A DNA stretch of 64,000 nucleotides from Usnea hakonensis (GCA_013423325.1 BLJB01000184.1:96757-160756), one strand, 5' to 3'. Positions 31,851 to 42,871 are shown, counted from the stretch's first letter. Notes: a model not told the origin generated them from the sequence alone. Translations and numbers: made by a program.

Positions 31851-31859
31851 TTTATATAA
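31851..31859 (+). promoter_or_regulatory. TATA box of the RING gene
   Basis: TTTATATAA lies 94 bp before the ATG at 31945 and is followed by a C/A-rich leader. Confidence 0.45.
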
Positions 31860-31944
31860 CATCTGAGTCTATGGAACCAAATTCCCACATACTTAACCCC
31901 CAAACCCCACCACTCGACTACAGACACCTCGTCGACCTCTCACC

Positions 31945-32415
31945 ATGGGATCCCTTCCTAACAACCCCCTGACAATGACTCCACAACGGGCAACAGCCAC
32001 ACGATTCATCTTAAACCTCCCAATCGTGAATACAGCAAACCTACCAGACGAACACAAATCCTGTCACATCTGCATGGAGGACTTTAAAGCACAGACCGCG
32101 CACACACTGGAGCTCCCAGTCCGACTCCCTTGCTCTCACATCCTGGGTACAATATGCATGATCAACTGGCTGTCCTCAAATGGACACACGTCCCCAAGGG
32201 GCTGTCCGATGTGCCGCGCTGAACTCCTGCCTCAAGTGCAACCTGGGCTTCCATTTGATCGAAGAAGAGAGAGCAATTTAAGGAGAATCAGGGCTTTTGA
32301 GGTTGCTTTTCAGAGAATTGTTGATTTGGGGCGGGGACGTTATCTTCCACCCGGTCTCCCTACCTTGCAACCTCGACTCGTTCCGAGGCAGGAACATTTC
32401 CCTCCATCTGGATAG
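31945..32415 (+). CDS. Small RING-finger protein, putative E3 ubiquitin ligase
   Basis: 156 aa, intronless. RING at residues 40-90: Cys40, Cys43 (SCHICMEDF), Cys63, His65 (LPCSH), Cys71, Cys87, Cys90 (GCPMC). The conserved Trp75 sits in MINWL. The usual fifth ligand (expected near residue 68) is Gly, giving the CxHxxGxxC variant often seen in fungal RING proteins. The C-terminal 50 residues are Arg/Pro-rich without domains. RING proteins recruit ubiquitin-loaded E2 enzymes; the substrate is unknown. It follows the tandem cysteine-rich array on the same strand, but no functional link can be shown. Confidence 0.85.
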   Translation: MGSLPNNPLTMTPQRATATRFILNLPIVNTANLPDEHKSCHICMEDFKAQTAHTLELPVRLPCSHILGTICMINWLSSNGHTSPRGCPMCRAELLPQVQPGLPFDRRRESNLRRIRAFEVAFQRIVDLGRGRYLPPGLPTLQPRLVPRQEHFPPSG

Positions 32416-34050
32416 AGAGTGGGGGGATGGCGAATTGATGCATGTGCTTGATATGCGTTGGTGTGGAAGACGTGGAAAAAGAGGATAAGCCAAAGGAAAG
32501 GATATTGATTTTCAGCATCTCGACCAGATATCTCAGATAGAGCCGGTTGCTCTAACAGTACTTAGGAAGCTTGGATGAGACCCGCTAACACCCAAATAAT
32601 TTTTTAATGTTTATATCTATCTATCTTCCTCAAGCATGTTCATGGTTCCATGATCTCGACATATGCAAAAGAAAGAAGACAAATTGCTATCACTTTGTTA
32701 AGCAACAGAAGACATCTTCGTAGTCCCTGTATACATCTCAATTAGCTGGGAGTCATGCTCTCAAGTTCGTTCCAGCGGGCTTCGGCTTGGTGTTTGCAGA
32801 GGTATCTAGATCCTTTGATGCAGCGGTTTTTTTATTTTCTTCCCCTGTCGTTGAATTTCAAGCCAAATCCTCATCCTACCACTTACTGTATTACCGCAAC
32901 TCGTCAATTCTCATCATGCGAATCTAACAACCTTCATTCCACTCCGCTGAAGCCACAATTTTCGGCCCCACCGCATCATTTCCCATCTTTGCCTCCCCAC
33001 ATTGGCTCCTCAAATTAGCTCGAACTTCTCCACCGGCGGGGCGCTTGCCAAGAGCAGAACGATTTGAAAATTGAATTTTTTTTGAGCAAATATGCACACA
33101 GTGGTCATGGCGCTAGGTAAGCCACAGAATCTTTGGAACTTCCCCAGACAAGGAGTGAAAATTTGTATAAATACCCAAGCCCCTCAAATTTCTGTCTTTG
33201 CTTCCCTCCTTCATATGTGCCTTTTCAAGGTCATCTCTTCTCCCATCTCTTCCCAATAGCACGCATCAGAAATCCGTCATCTTCTCCGTTCGTATCATCA
33301 CGACAAGTACTTTCTCCAATCCGTCTCGTCTCGTCTTGTCCCACCCATACGATATAGGAGGCTAAGTGTGGAGGAAGATTGAATGGCGGAACGATGACAG
33401 AGAGGCATAGGCGGTGATCAGAGGATGAGAGGCAGGCATCAAAAAGACAAAGTGACCGATCCTATGACGATGGTAGTGCGTCCGGTGGAGTCGGATAGAG
33501 GCAGAGACGGACCTAGCTTCGGCGAAACTGAGCCGATGGAGATTAGAATCCACGGCGACACATAGGAACGGGGAGGCTTGTTCTGGCTATAGATCAATGA
33601 GCATCATGCATGAAGCCTGCGGAGTAGCATACTGATAGGTAAGCCTCTCACCGATCGGCTACAGTCGTAGCAGCAACCTTAAGGTCTACAGGCAGGGCAG
33701 GGATATCTACGGGAAGGGCGATGAAGGAGGGCCACGGAAACGAAATCCATGACCCGAACGATCACAGCAACATTATTTGGAGAGAAGAGCACTGTGCACG
33801 ATTGAAGACTTGTCTTCATTGTTAAACTATCTACAGATACAAAGGGTAGCCGCCGCCACCATCATCGCCGACACCATCATCGCCAACACATCGTCGCCGA
33901 CATGCCAATATGCAAGAAGAAGAAGAGGAATGAGCTTGCTAATTACCCCTCAAAGGAGGATTTAAGCCCCTGCGCCACGTCAAGGCCAAGCTCGTGCAGG
34001 AAAAAAAAAAAAAAAGAGTCACCGAGGGCGACGTAAGAGACCGAAGTCTC
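32416..34050. other. Gene-poor region of about 1.6 kb
   Basis: No gene called. It contains a promoter-like block with GTATAAATACCC near 33168 and a pyrimidine-rich stretch to 33350, but the following frames are short and domain-free, so this could be the relic of a lost gene. From 33845 to 33905 there is a short CATCATCGCCGACAC-type direct repeat, and at 33999-34015 a poly-A run. Confidence 0.4.
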
Positions 34051-34059
34051 ATGGAAAAG

Positions 34060-34900
34060 TTCCAAAAATTGAGTGCCGAAGCACCACCTCTGGATACCCA
34101 TTGCCAGGACCGGGTTCAAAAATTCAAAAAGTTCATCAACCGAAATAAGGACAATCATCTGTTGGTTGTCAGCATTCGCGAAAGGGAACACTGACCTGTG
34201 AGGAGGAAAAAGAAAAAGAAAAAGAAAAAGAAAAAGAAAAAGAGGAAGAGTTGGGGGGAGCTGGGGGTTTAAATAAACAAGCGCCGAGACGCTAGGGTAG
34301 CTCAGTCCGACATTCTCGCTGTGTGAGGAAGGCATGAGAAACAGGTAGATGCGGAGGTCTGGATTCCGTGGAGAGCTAGGAAATGGCTAGGAAGAGCGGC
34401 TGGATACACCTATTGCCAGGAATGGGTTCAAAGATTGGAAGAGTTCATCAACCGCGTCAAAGGACAACGCGGTCTGTAGTCTTGTCAGCGTTTCACAAAG
34501 TGGAACTCACCTGCAAGGTAGGAACAAAAAACGGAAATCAAAACGGGGAAGATTTAGAGGGAGCTGGGAATTTAGGTCAACAAGTGTCAAGGCACTAGGG
34601 AAGCTCTCAGTCCGACATTCTTGCTGTGCTGACGGGTGGAAGCCACGAGGTTTGGGTAGCGGAAGGCCGGATTCCGTGAGATCTGGAAAATGGCAGGAAA
34701 GAGCGCCCAACGGCAACCCATCGGCATTTCGAAGCACGGTAGAACATCCAAAAACCGCGGCAAGGATTGCGGACAATTGGGCTTCGAGCCAGCAGTTACA
34801 GCCGTGAGTCTGCGACCTTGTGGCAGACACGAAATGGTATTCCAATTCCAATTGCTGACCGAGCGACCACAGCACGAGACACACCTGCAATCTGAGACGG
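34060..34900. repeat. Three diverged tandem units of about 305-310 bp
   Basis: Landmarks recur at constant spacing. TGGATAC(C/A)C..ATTGCCAGGA at 34091 and 34401; GTTCATCAACCG after each; CTCAGTCCGACATTCT at 34301 and 34606; AAATGGC(T/A)AGGAA at 34381 and 34688. Unit 3 (from about 34688) is the most diverged but keeps CCGCGGCAAGGA and CACACCTGCAA. Divergence is scattered and not frame-preserving on either strand, so I treat it as non-coding tandem repeat or a decayed gene array. Confidence 0.65.
34205..34245. repeat. (AAAAAG)n microsatellite
   Basis: About six perfect AAAAAG hexamers between GAGG and GAGG, inside tandem unit 1. Confidence 0.85.
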
Positions 34901-35046
34901 ACGCCATGCATACACACATTGTACCCGCCGTCGTCTCAAACGCCAAACCCAACTTCTACAGACATAAAAGTATCCGTCAACGATATCAAGCCACCAGCAT
35001 CCGCGGCTAGCGGCATTCGGCCCATGGAAAAACCCACCCACCTTAT

Positions 35047-35300
35047 CCCATGGATCGGTGGATTGGGTTCAATAAAGCTTGGCAGTACACCAAAAATTCT
35101 TTTAACAGTATATCAACTAAACGACGTTTATAGATAAAAATTTTGGTTATAAAGTTGTAGATCTTCTTAAAAAGAAGAATTTTTATGTTTAGTCCTTTTT
35201 AATAAAGGTGGTTGTTGTTGAAGCGCAGCGAGCTGAAAACCGGACTATTTTTTATGTTGGGTCGCTTACCCCTGAATATTGAACCCTACCGATCCATGGG
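35047..35300. mobile_element. Probable second TIR element (MITE-like), 254 bp
   Basis: The left end CCCATGGATCGGTGGATTGG continues GTTCAATA; the right end in inverse complement reads CCCATGGATCGGTAGGGTTC followed by AATA. About 24 bp match with a 4-bp indel and a substitution. The core (35090-35215) is very AT-rich and non-coding. No clear target-site duplication is visible, so this is weaker than the element at 3886. Confidence 0.5.
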
Positions 35301-35802
35301 CGCCATGGGAGAATAGGAGACAGGCCCAAGAAGGGGACGTCTCCCCCTTCTCGTTGCTAGTCGGCAGCAGTGAGAGGGGCATCGCGCTCACTGCTTGCGG
35401 TGAGTGCGGAGCCTCAGGGAGCGGGGGGGGGGGGAGGCTGGAGCACAAATTTGTTTGATCGAGAGATGGGTAGGTCCTTCAGGTATGATTTTCCAGTTTA
35501 GGAAGGATTAGTAAGCGTTTCAGTATATTGGACTACTGGTGTTTTAGCGGTCATCGCTTTTCTCAAATGGCCTCTGTTGGAGGCTGGTCATGGCGATAAG
35601 ACTGCCAAATGCAATGTTTACATACACTAACTATCACATTAATCACATTGGTCCATTGTGTGACGATGATGTGATGAAACATAAGCGCTAACTATTTACA
35701 TTCGTACCTTAAGTAGGTAGGTACATTAGCCTAAAGTTCCCTTGTTCCGTCCCACTCAAACATTGACCCCACAGTGAGGGGTCATTCGGGCTAACGTGGG
35801 GC
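35301..35802. other. Intergenic, promoter side of the P450
   Basis: No gene seen. Contains a G10 run near 35425 and an imperfect AT-rich stretch up to 35720. Confidence 0.4.
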
Positions 35803-35808
35803 TATAAA
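35803..35808 (+). promoter_or_regulatory. TATA box of the P450 gene
   Basis: TATAAA in the context GGGGCTATAAAACTTG, 61 bp before the ATG at 35869. Confidence 0.5.
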
Positions 35809-35868
35809 ACTTGTCATAACCTTCCACAAGTCGCTCTGCTTCATCAAGCGTATATTTTACATCTCGCC

Positions 35869-37835
35869 ATGTCCAACATCTCCGGAATCTTCTCACTTCC
35901 AGCTCTTTGGACAATATTACTCGGCCTCATAGCTTTCCTACCATGCAGGGCCATTTATCGCCTTACATTGCACCCTCTCGCTAGATTCCCTGGTCCTCGG
36001 CTTGCCGCTATCACAAGTCTTTACGGAGCGAATTTCGATTTGAGGAAAAATAGTTGTTATGTCAAAATCCTACCTGATCTCCATGACAAATATGGTATGC
36101 ATTGTCGGATGGAGAAATCTGAGTCGTCGATTGACTTACAAAACAGGGCCAATTGTGCGAATTTATCCCAATCAGCTTCACATCAATGATATCGATGCTT
36201 ACAACCAGTGATTCGTCGAACCTGAAGGCACTTGACCTTAGCTAACAAGCCACAGGGTCTTCAAAGTCGGAACCAAATATCCGAAGGACATCAGTCGCTA
36301 CAGCAACAAGAACATGGGAACAAATCTCGTTGCCATCTTAGAGACTAAACCAGCTGTAACGCACAAAAGCATGTTCACCCCCTTTTTCTCCCCAGAAGCC
36401 ATCCGACGAGCAGAGCCACTTGTTCAGGACTTTGTCAACATTTTCATGGATAAAATCCACACAGCTGCATCATTGGGCAGTGTAGTCAATCTTAGTCAGG
36501 GCTTTCGGTGTCTCACGGCAGATATCATTATGAACTACTCGTTCCAAAGTCCCTTGGGGGCACTAGAAGCGCCAGGATTCGAGTTTCCCCTTCTTGTCAA
36601 CGCCATCGACAGTTTTGCCCAGACTGTGCAATGGCGTCTCTATTTCCCTAACGCCATAGCAGTGTTTTTCCATGTAGCCCAATTGCTGCCAGCAAGTATG
36701 AAGGCCGGACTTGTGAAGCCTTTGCGACTAACACAAGAATGCATCTCAGTGAGTAAAATTGAACCCTGGCGATTCCGTCGCGCACGACCTACTGACCTCA
36801 AGGTCAGCTTTGTCGCAATCGCATCTTAGATCTTAAAAAGCGATCCTCTTCCTCTCATTCAGATATCCATACCGTATTTGACATCATGCTAAACCCTGAT
36901 ATCTCAAAAGGGCAATGGACGCCTGATTTGGAAACAATGACATCAGACGCATTCATGCTCCTCATCGCGGGCACAGACACAACAGCCAACACCTTGGTAG
37001 TAGCAGTATACAATCTACTTCATTCACCTCGCCTTGTCCAGCGCTTAGTCTCAGAGTTGCGTGGCACGATGTCAAAGCCTTTCAGCCAGAGCTCCTGGGC
37101 GAACCTGGAACAAATACCACTTCTGGTAAGCTGTCTCTGATTCCCTGCCAAGTAATCGGTAGCATGAATAAAGTCACTGAAGTTCCCAGCGTGCTATCAC
37201 AAAAGAATCTCTTCGCCTCTCCTATGGTGCTCCCGGTCCTCTACCACGGGTCGTGCCTTCCACAGGGGCAATTTTAGCAGGCCAGCGTATCCCACCAGGT
37301 GTAGCTACGATTTTCTCATGATCTGGTGTTGTTTTCGAATTGGAGCAAACTATTGATCAGCTAATCTCGCTAATCGCGCAGACGGTGATTTCATTCAGTA
37401 TCTATCTTCACAACCTCAATCCTCTCGTCTTCGAAAATCCTACACAATTTCGCCCAGAACGCTGGCTGTGCGAAGATACAAGCGAGATGGAGAGAAACAT
37501 GGTCAGCTTCTCGAGGGGTTCAAGGATGTGTCTTGGCACGAAGTATGTCTCGTATGCGGCTCATTGAGCACACAGAATCACCTCATGGCCCGTTGTTTTT
37601 CGCGACCGTATAATAGGCAGGAAGACAGGAGAGCAAGCCAAAGAATTGAGAGCTGACACATTTTATAAATTTTAGCCTTGCGTACGCAGAGCTCTATCTC
37701 ACTCTAGGGCATCTTTTCCGAAGGTATGAGCTGGAATTGTCTGGAGTAACGAAAGCAGATATGGAATGGGACGACAAGGTTGTGCCAATTACGAGAGGGA
37801 GCTTGAGGGTTCAAGTGACAGAGAGGAAGGATTAG
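35869..37835 (+). CDS. Cytochrome P450 monooxygenase, seven exons
   Basis: Exons 35869-36094, 36147-36207, 36256-36748, 36808-37125, 37190-37300, 37382-37542 and 37676-37835; six GT-AG introns with matching phases; 509 aa. N-terminal membrane anchor about residues 8-28 (FSLPALWTILLGLIAFLP) and the Pro-rich hinge RFPGPRLAA. I-helix oxygen-binding motif LLIAGTDTTANT, K-helix ExxR in TKESLRLS, PERW in FRPERWL, and heme-binding FSRGSRMCLG with the axial Cys. Endoplasmic-reticulum, class II, needing NADPH-P450 reductase. An in-frame TGA near 37318 is not a defect: it lies in the intron GTAGCT..CAG, whose removal gives RIPPGTVISFSIYLHNLNP, a normal family reading. No terpene cyclase, PKS or NRPS gene is nearby, so the substrate is unknown. 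Confidence 0.93.
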
Positions 37836-38067
37836 AGCCATGGGAAAAACCGTTATGATGTACAGGGACGATGACCACAGGTAATTCGAGATGTTTCGGA
37901 CCAGTGAGGAGGCTGCAATTTTTATTCTTTGTGCGCTACAATTGATACGGTTGGCGACAAAATATGTCCAAGAGTATGCCGGTAAACAGATACCAACTCT
38001 AACTCATATCGAAGGTCTATCCTCTTCTCCGTCATTGTCTCAACGGTAGGGTTGGCCAAATTCTTTT

Positions 38068-38544
38068 TCAACCCTTTGGCGGTCTTCTCGAGCCACCATA
38101 CACCTTCTGAGTCTCAAATCCGTCGCTGTCATCCTTTGCTTTAGAAACCGTCCTCAGAACCGTCCTACCTTCCTGCGCAGCCGACGACTTTCCCACTTCT
38201 TGATCCTGAAACTCGCCCTCAAACACGCTCTTCAGTTTCCTCACCCAGCCCAAGTCTTCGACACTAGACAACTCCGTCGGACGACCTTCCATATATGCTC
38301 GAACATGTGCAATCCTCGAACGTGTGTCCTTGAAAATCGCCCTTTCCGCTTCGTTGATCAAATTGGACTCCTCAAGCCGTTCCAGATCGATATCCACGTT
38401 CGAAGACATGGTCTTGATACTCTGGAAGGCTCCGCCCCTCCAGTATTGTTCATGACAGGCTTTGATGATGGCGACTTTTACCAGTGTGATGGCGAACTGA
38501 GCGGCTTCTTTTCGGCGAGATTTTTGCGTGAGAGTCTCTTCCAT
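38068..38544 (-). CDS. Hypothetical protein, 158 aa
   Basis: Single frame with balanced, coding-like composition: MEETLTQKSRRKEAAQFAIT, then LVKVAIIKACHEQYWRGGAF, an acidic helical middle (LERLEESNLINEAERAIFKD) and a Lys/Ser-rich end. No signal peptide, membrane segment or family recognised. Probably a soluble, mainly helical protein. Convergent with the P450 gene. Confidence 0.55.
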   Translation of the reverse strand: MEETLTQKSRRKEAAQFAITLVKVAIIKACHEQYWRGGAFQSIKTMSSNVDIDLERLEESNLINEAERAIFKDTRSRIAHVRAYMEGRPTELSSVEDLGWVRKLKSVFEGEFQDQEVGKSSAAQEGRTVLRTVSKAKDDSDGFETQKVYGGSRRPPKG

Positions 38545-39529
38545 TCTCGGGCGCTGGCTATCTGGTGTATATCTAGGTAGTGAGCTGGTGGGTGCTCAAG
38601 CTAAGGTTTTAACACTGTTGAAAGAATTGCTTGCTGAGTTGTGTTTAGTCAAAGCCGATCGGCTTCTGATTGGCTTCTAAGAGAGGGGGTGTTGCGTGTT
38701 TATCCTTAACACAAAGTGAACTTTGTAGTAATTAGAACAATGAGAAACCATTCACAACGTCGCAATGTCGAGCCTCTATAACCCTTGTACCTATAATACC
38801 ACCCTACTTTCTCTGCCATCAACCTTTGCATCACTCTCATCGCCATCAAATGTGTTAATCCATACGCTCTTCATACTCCCCTTCACAATATCCCTTGAAC
38901 GAACATATCTCGCACTCGCCACGTCCTCAAATTCTGGGGATTATCTTTTTTTTTTTTGAAGAGATGGAAGATGGTTTCCCATGCGCTTGGTTGAGAGTAG
39001 GGTACCGGATAAGTGCTAGATGGTCGGCTTTTGTACTTAGGGACCGGCCCGCAGCCTTGTTTAGGTACTTTAGGTACATATGCAAGGGGCGCTTTGGTGA
39101 CGTTGTTCCAGGGCACTCCATCCTTGAAATGGATTTTTTTGTTCAATCAAGCCTTAGGTCTGTCTCTACAAGGAATTGATCACTAATTGTGAATATGGCT
39201 AAACTAATGCTTCCATTTGTGCTGTACACTCAGCTCGGGATCCTTGCTGAAACAGCACAGCCGAGGCAAAGCTGAGTTGCATCGCTTTGGCAAGGGTCAT
39301 GCCGGTTGAACTCATGGGCAGTAATCAAGTTACAGGGAAAAGGTGCTGTTTTAAAATTCAGCCTCACAGCCTCGTTGTGTTGCAGGGATTCGAAGCGCTC
39401 TTAATAGCGGAGACTTCCCCTTCTCAGAAGTCTCTCTCATTAATCAGTAAGTCTGGGTGTTTTCAATAGGCTTGCTCTACCTTTCAAATTTTTCATTTTG
39501 GCCTACAACCTGCTTTTCGGGTGGGAGCA
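38545..39529. other. Intergenic with possible unresolved 5' exon
   Basis: No complete gene. At 39195 a short frame begins MAKLMLPFVLYTQLGILAET, resembling a signal peptide, and stops after 26 codons. It might be a first exon of the downstream surface protein, but no in-frame donor was found before the stop. Confidence 0.3.
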
Positions 39530-40452
39530 TGAGTAGCAGCAACAGTACTTGCTATAAGGAAGATGGGAGTGTTTCGACGGGCAATTATCTCTGTGGCTTC
39601 GCAAATCAAGATACGTGCTGTGGCTTCGGCTGGGATTGTTTGTCCAACGGGCTTTGTCGGCAGCATGGAACGACAAGCTACGCACAAAGCACTTGCACGG
39701 ATCCAAGCTATAAGAATTGTTTGTCTTTTTGCAACAAAAGTCAGTTTGAGGGTTTTACTGAAGTGAGTCGTTGCGAGTCGACTGGCAACAGCTGGTGTTG
39801 TGCAGGTGCGGCAGGTCAGGGTCTCGGTGGTACCGATTGTTGCAATACCAATCTCACCACCTCCCTCGAACCCTATCCGTTCTCCGCGATCGACCCTCCC
39901 ACTCAGTCAACGGTCGATAGCTTCCCTTTGACGGCTTCCACTTCCTCGTTTGCAGAGGGTACTTCAACTCCATCGTCTTTCTCGCAACCTAGTATATCTT
40001 CACTGTCAATAAGCAAGACCTCCGCTACAAAATCGACTCGAGCCTCGGCTGCGCCGTCCCAAACATTGACAACTTCGCCTTCCCCACAGTCTAAAAATCA
40101 AAGCCACAGTTCAAAAACGGGCATAGAAATCGGTATACCCGTCGCCATCGTTGTCGTCTTGCTCGCCGTGCTAGCATTCTTCGTTTTTCAAAACAGAAAA
40201 TTCAGACAGCGTCTCCTCCAACTGCGGAACCCTGGGGACGGAGGCTCATCAAGACACGAAGAGACAATGGCTGAAATGCAAGGCGGTGATGGCCATCTCG
40301 CGGGAGAGCTCGATATTACACACTACGAATTACCTCATCAGCATACGCCACAACATGAGTTGTCTGGGAATGAGGTTCATGAAATTTATCATCATGGCAT
40401 CCCGGAGCATGAACTAGACGCGAACGATCCTCGGAGATCAAACTTGCTGTAG
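39530..40452 (+). CDS. Single-pass cysteine-rich cell-surface protein (5' end unresolved)
   Basis: 307 aa from the first in-frame ATG (39530); the frame is open back to about 39470 (LLYLSNFSFWPTTCFSGG), so the true start or a signal-peptide exon lies upstream. The ectodomain has a compact Cys-rich module (NSTCYKEDGSVSTGNYLCGF, then DTCCGFGWDCLSNGLCR and a second half with CTDPSYKNC), a type common in fungal wall-sensor-like proteins. Next come a ~100-residue Ser/Thr-rich, presumably O-mannosylated stalk, one transmembrane helix (EIGIPVAIVVVLLAVLAFFV) and a His/Glu-rich cytoplasmic tail. The architecture resembles Mid2/Wsc-type sensors, but the Cys module is not a canonical WSC domain. Confidence 0.7.
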
Positions 40453-41071
40453 GATACTTCTGTGAACGACGGATGAAAAAAAAAATAGATGCGGAATTGA
40501 AGAGATATTAAAAAAGGCAATATCTACCAGAAAATTCCGGTCGGCATTCAAATTGAGGTTCGAAACGTTCTATCTGCCACTGCAAACCCAACCGCTGACC
40601 AGCTTCTCATCCACCCCCAATCCTCTTCTCACCTACATCACCATGGCACAGTCAGATCTCCTCTCACCATCATATCTATGTCTACACCACTCGCACAAGA
40701 ACTCAATACATCTCGATAGCCGGGTAATATCTCTACTACGGTAGTAGCTTTTACTGCTTCAGTTCCTGGCCACTTTCTATGAGAAGTTCCGGCGATGGTT
40801 TGCGGAAATTGTGGAAAATTGATAGGAGCCGATTGGGGGTTTGAGAGATATCGTGCGAGAACAAATCATCACGCGAACTCACACCATCGCATGCAAGCAG
40901 GGTCCGCTTGCGATAGCTTACCCCATACGTTAATAGTACCGAAAGAAACGCACCCAGTGTCGAGTTTGCTTCTTAACTCATATTAGGTTCGATTCCTAAT
41001 GGCGCTGATCCAATAGTGGAGTGGTTAGATGTCTTTCTTCCCAGTGCGAGCTCCGTGAAAAGTCTGCCAAT
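40453..41071. other. Convergent intergenic
   Basis: Between the surface protein (+) and the GT4 gene (-); only short domain-free frames. Confidence 0.4.
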
Positions 41072-42871
41072 CTACGCGCTACTACGCTCAAGCACCGATT
41101 CGATGGCCTCAATATAGCAACGTGCTGTGGTGTCCCAAGTGAACCTGTCGAGAACTCGCTGGCTGCCCAACTTTTGAAATTCTTCCCATGTCTCCGACGA
41201 GCCGGTGAGGCGTAGAAGGCCGTCCGCGATGCTTTCGGTGTCCAAGGGGTCTGCGAATACTGCGTAGTCTTTCGTCATGCCTTCTGGCAATCGCTCGCGC
41301 AAGCTTTCAGTGAAGCCGCCGCGATTTCCTACGAGGACCGCCACACCCGCAAGCACAGCCTCTAGCGGCATCAGTCCAAAGGGCTCGAATAGACTTGCCA
41401 AGACGAGTACGCCCCTTTTCTTCCTACCCAAATAACGGCAAATGTAGGCCAGTTGTTGCTGCGTGTTTTCAAGCCCTGGCACCGCCACCTCGCCAGCAAG
41501 TTGATGCTGGCTTATAAGCTGGCATATCTGCTCTGCAGCTAAACACTCGCTGCTCTCTGTCTCGAAGATTTGCTGCGGCGTTTCGAATGCTTTAGGTCCA
41601 CCTTTTAGTAACAAAAGTAGGTTGGCTTGCGAACGCAACTGAGCGTTCTCCGCGAAGGCTTGCACAACGCGGGCATGGTTTTTTTTGGGGTCGAGGCGGC
41701 CCGCCAAAATCACATAAGGGAAATTGTGGCGGTCCGGGTGGATATCTCGCCCAAGCGCCCGCTCGAGTCGAAGCTGGGTTTCCCCATCGCAGCTGGCACT
41801 GGCGTTCGGGCCGAAAACGTGGGGATTTACGCCTGGTGGTATGGTGACGAATTTCCGCTCACTATCGCTCTGCCAATTGACTGCTCCAACGTAGAGCGGG
41901 TGCGCGTACTGTTCGGTGCGCTCCACGTCTGTGCTCACAATGATCTTTCGGGCGCTGCGCATACTAGCACGCTCCGCGGCGAGCCGCTGGCGCATATTTA
42001 GGCTCTGCGGTCCGGTCATCAGTAGCGCATTTTCTTTGCCATTGATTAGGTAAGTATCAGCCTTTGGTCCTCCTAAGCTGTGCGCTGTGAACGTGGCGTG
42101 CCGGATCCCGGTATAAAACTCCAGCCGCGTGGCAGCGAAGCCTCCATCACCGTAATGGGAACTGAGAGCGTGCGGCGCTTCCCCATTCGTGGCCCAGTAT
42201 GTTGCGAGTTCCCGCGCCCAATCATCCAACAGCGGCCATAGATCTTCTTTGCGGCGAAACTCGCGACTCTCGTTACCGGGCACGCGTACGATGGTCGCCG
42301 TGGCATTGTTCCCTTTGAATAGCAAGTCGCTAGACTGGTCGAACTCTGCAAACCGCGGGTCCTTGTACCGTCGTGCGGCGATAGTAACGTTCACACCTCG
42401 ACCGGCCATAGCCTTGGCCAGTTCGGTCACGTAGACAATCTGCCCACCCATGTCGGGATGCGTGTTGAGGCCACGATAATGCTTGCTGAAATTTCCCTGC
42501 GGGTTCAGTAGCGCCACCGTCAAGCGTCCATGATGCTGTAGAGGCGGCGCACCAAGCCCAGGACTGGGGTGCACTACGGGATACGGCGCGGGTGAGGGAG
42601 AAACCGAATTGTTTCCCACCAGAACCGCGAGACGCTTTTCGACTGAAGAATGTTTGGTGTCATCGGGGTCCCATAACGATGCGTTCGGTACGGTCTTCCC
42701 GATGGTTTGCAGATACCTTTGGATGGCCGAGAGACGTGACTCCGCGTGTCCGAAAACATCGGCATCTTCAGCGTTATGATTATTGCCGCCATAGCCGCGT
42801 GTTGCCACGCTGGTTTTCTTTATATATGTACTTCTCAGAAGCCTATATCTGCCCCTATGGGGGAAACACAT
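41072..42871 (-). CDS. Sucrose-phosphate-synthase-like GT4 glycosyltransferase
   Basis: 599 aa without any intron. The GT-B fold is clear: N-domain start LTVALLNPQGNF with the donor/acceptor loop HPDMGGQIVYVTELAKAMAG, then TAHSLGGPKADTYL, VTIPPGVNPHVFGP, C-domain AGRLDPKKNHARVVQAF, and the nucleotide-sugar E-x7-E motif in LFEPFGLMPLEAVLAG; C-terminal DRFTWDTTARCYIEA. This set is that of sucrose-phosphate synthase and mannosylfructose-phosphate synthase, which join UDP- or GDP-sugars to fructose 6-phosphate. The first ~110 residues are an extension without known domain; ATG 42871 may not be the true start. No companion phosphatase is visible. Such enzymes are typical of bacteria and plants and rare in fungi; with no intron in 1.8 kb among intron-bearing neighbours, horizontal origin is plausible. 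Confidence 0.85.
   Translation of the reverse strand: MCFPHRGRYRLLRSTYIKKTSVATRGYGGNNHNAEDADVFGHAESRLSAIQRYLQTIGKTVPNASLWDPDDTKHSSVEKRLAVLVGNNSVSPSPAPYPVVHPSPGLGAPPLQHHGRLTVALLNPQGNFSKHYRGLNTHPDMGGQIVYVTELAKAMAGRGVNVTIAARRYKDPRFAEFDQSSDLLFKGNNATATIVRVPGNESREFRRKEDLWPLLDDWARELATYWATNGEAPHALSSHYGDGGFAATRLEFYTGIRHATFTAHSLGGPKADTYLINGKENALLMTGPQSLNMRQRLAAERASMRSARKIIVSTDVERTEQYAHPLYVGAVNWQSDSERKFVTIPPGVNPHVFGPNASASCDGETQLRLERALGRDIHPDRHNFPYVILAGRLDPKKNHARVVQAFAENAQLRSQANLLLLLKGGPKAFETPQQIFETESSECLAAEQICQLISQHQLAGEVAVPGLENTQQQLAYICRYLGRKKRGVLVLASLFEPFGLMPLEAVLAGVAVLVGNRGGFTESLRERLPEGMTKDYAVFADPLDTESIADGLLRLTGSSETWEEFQKLGSQRVLDRFTWDTTARCYIEAIESVLERSSA

Noticed and set aside
37300..37381. In-frame TGA in the P450 suggesting a pseudogene
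   Set aside because: It lies within an intron GTAGCT..CAG of phase 0; removing it gives the normal reading RIPPGTVISFSIYLHNLNP.
39195..39274. Signal-peptide exon of the surface protein
   Set aside because: The frame looks like a signal peptide but has no usable donor before its stop, so it was not joined.
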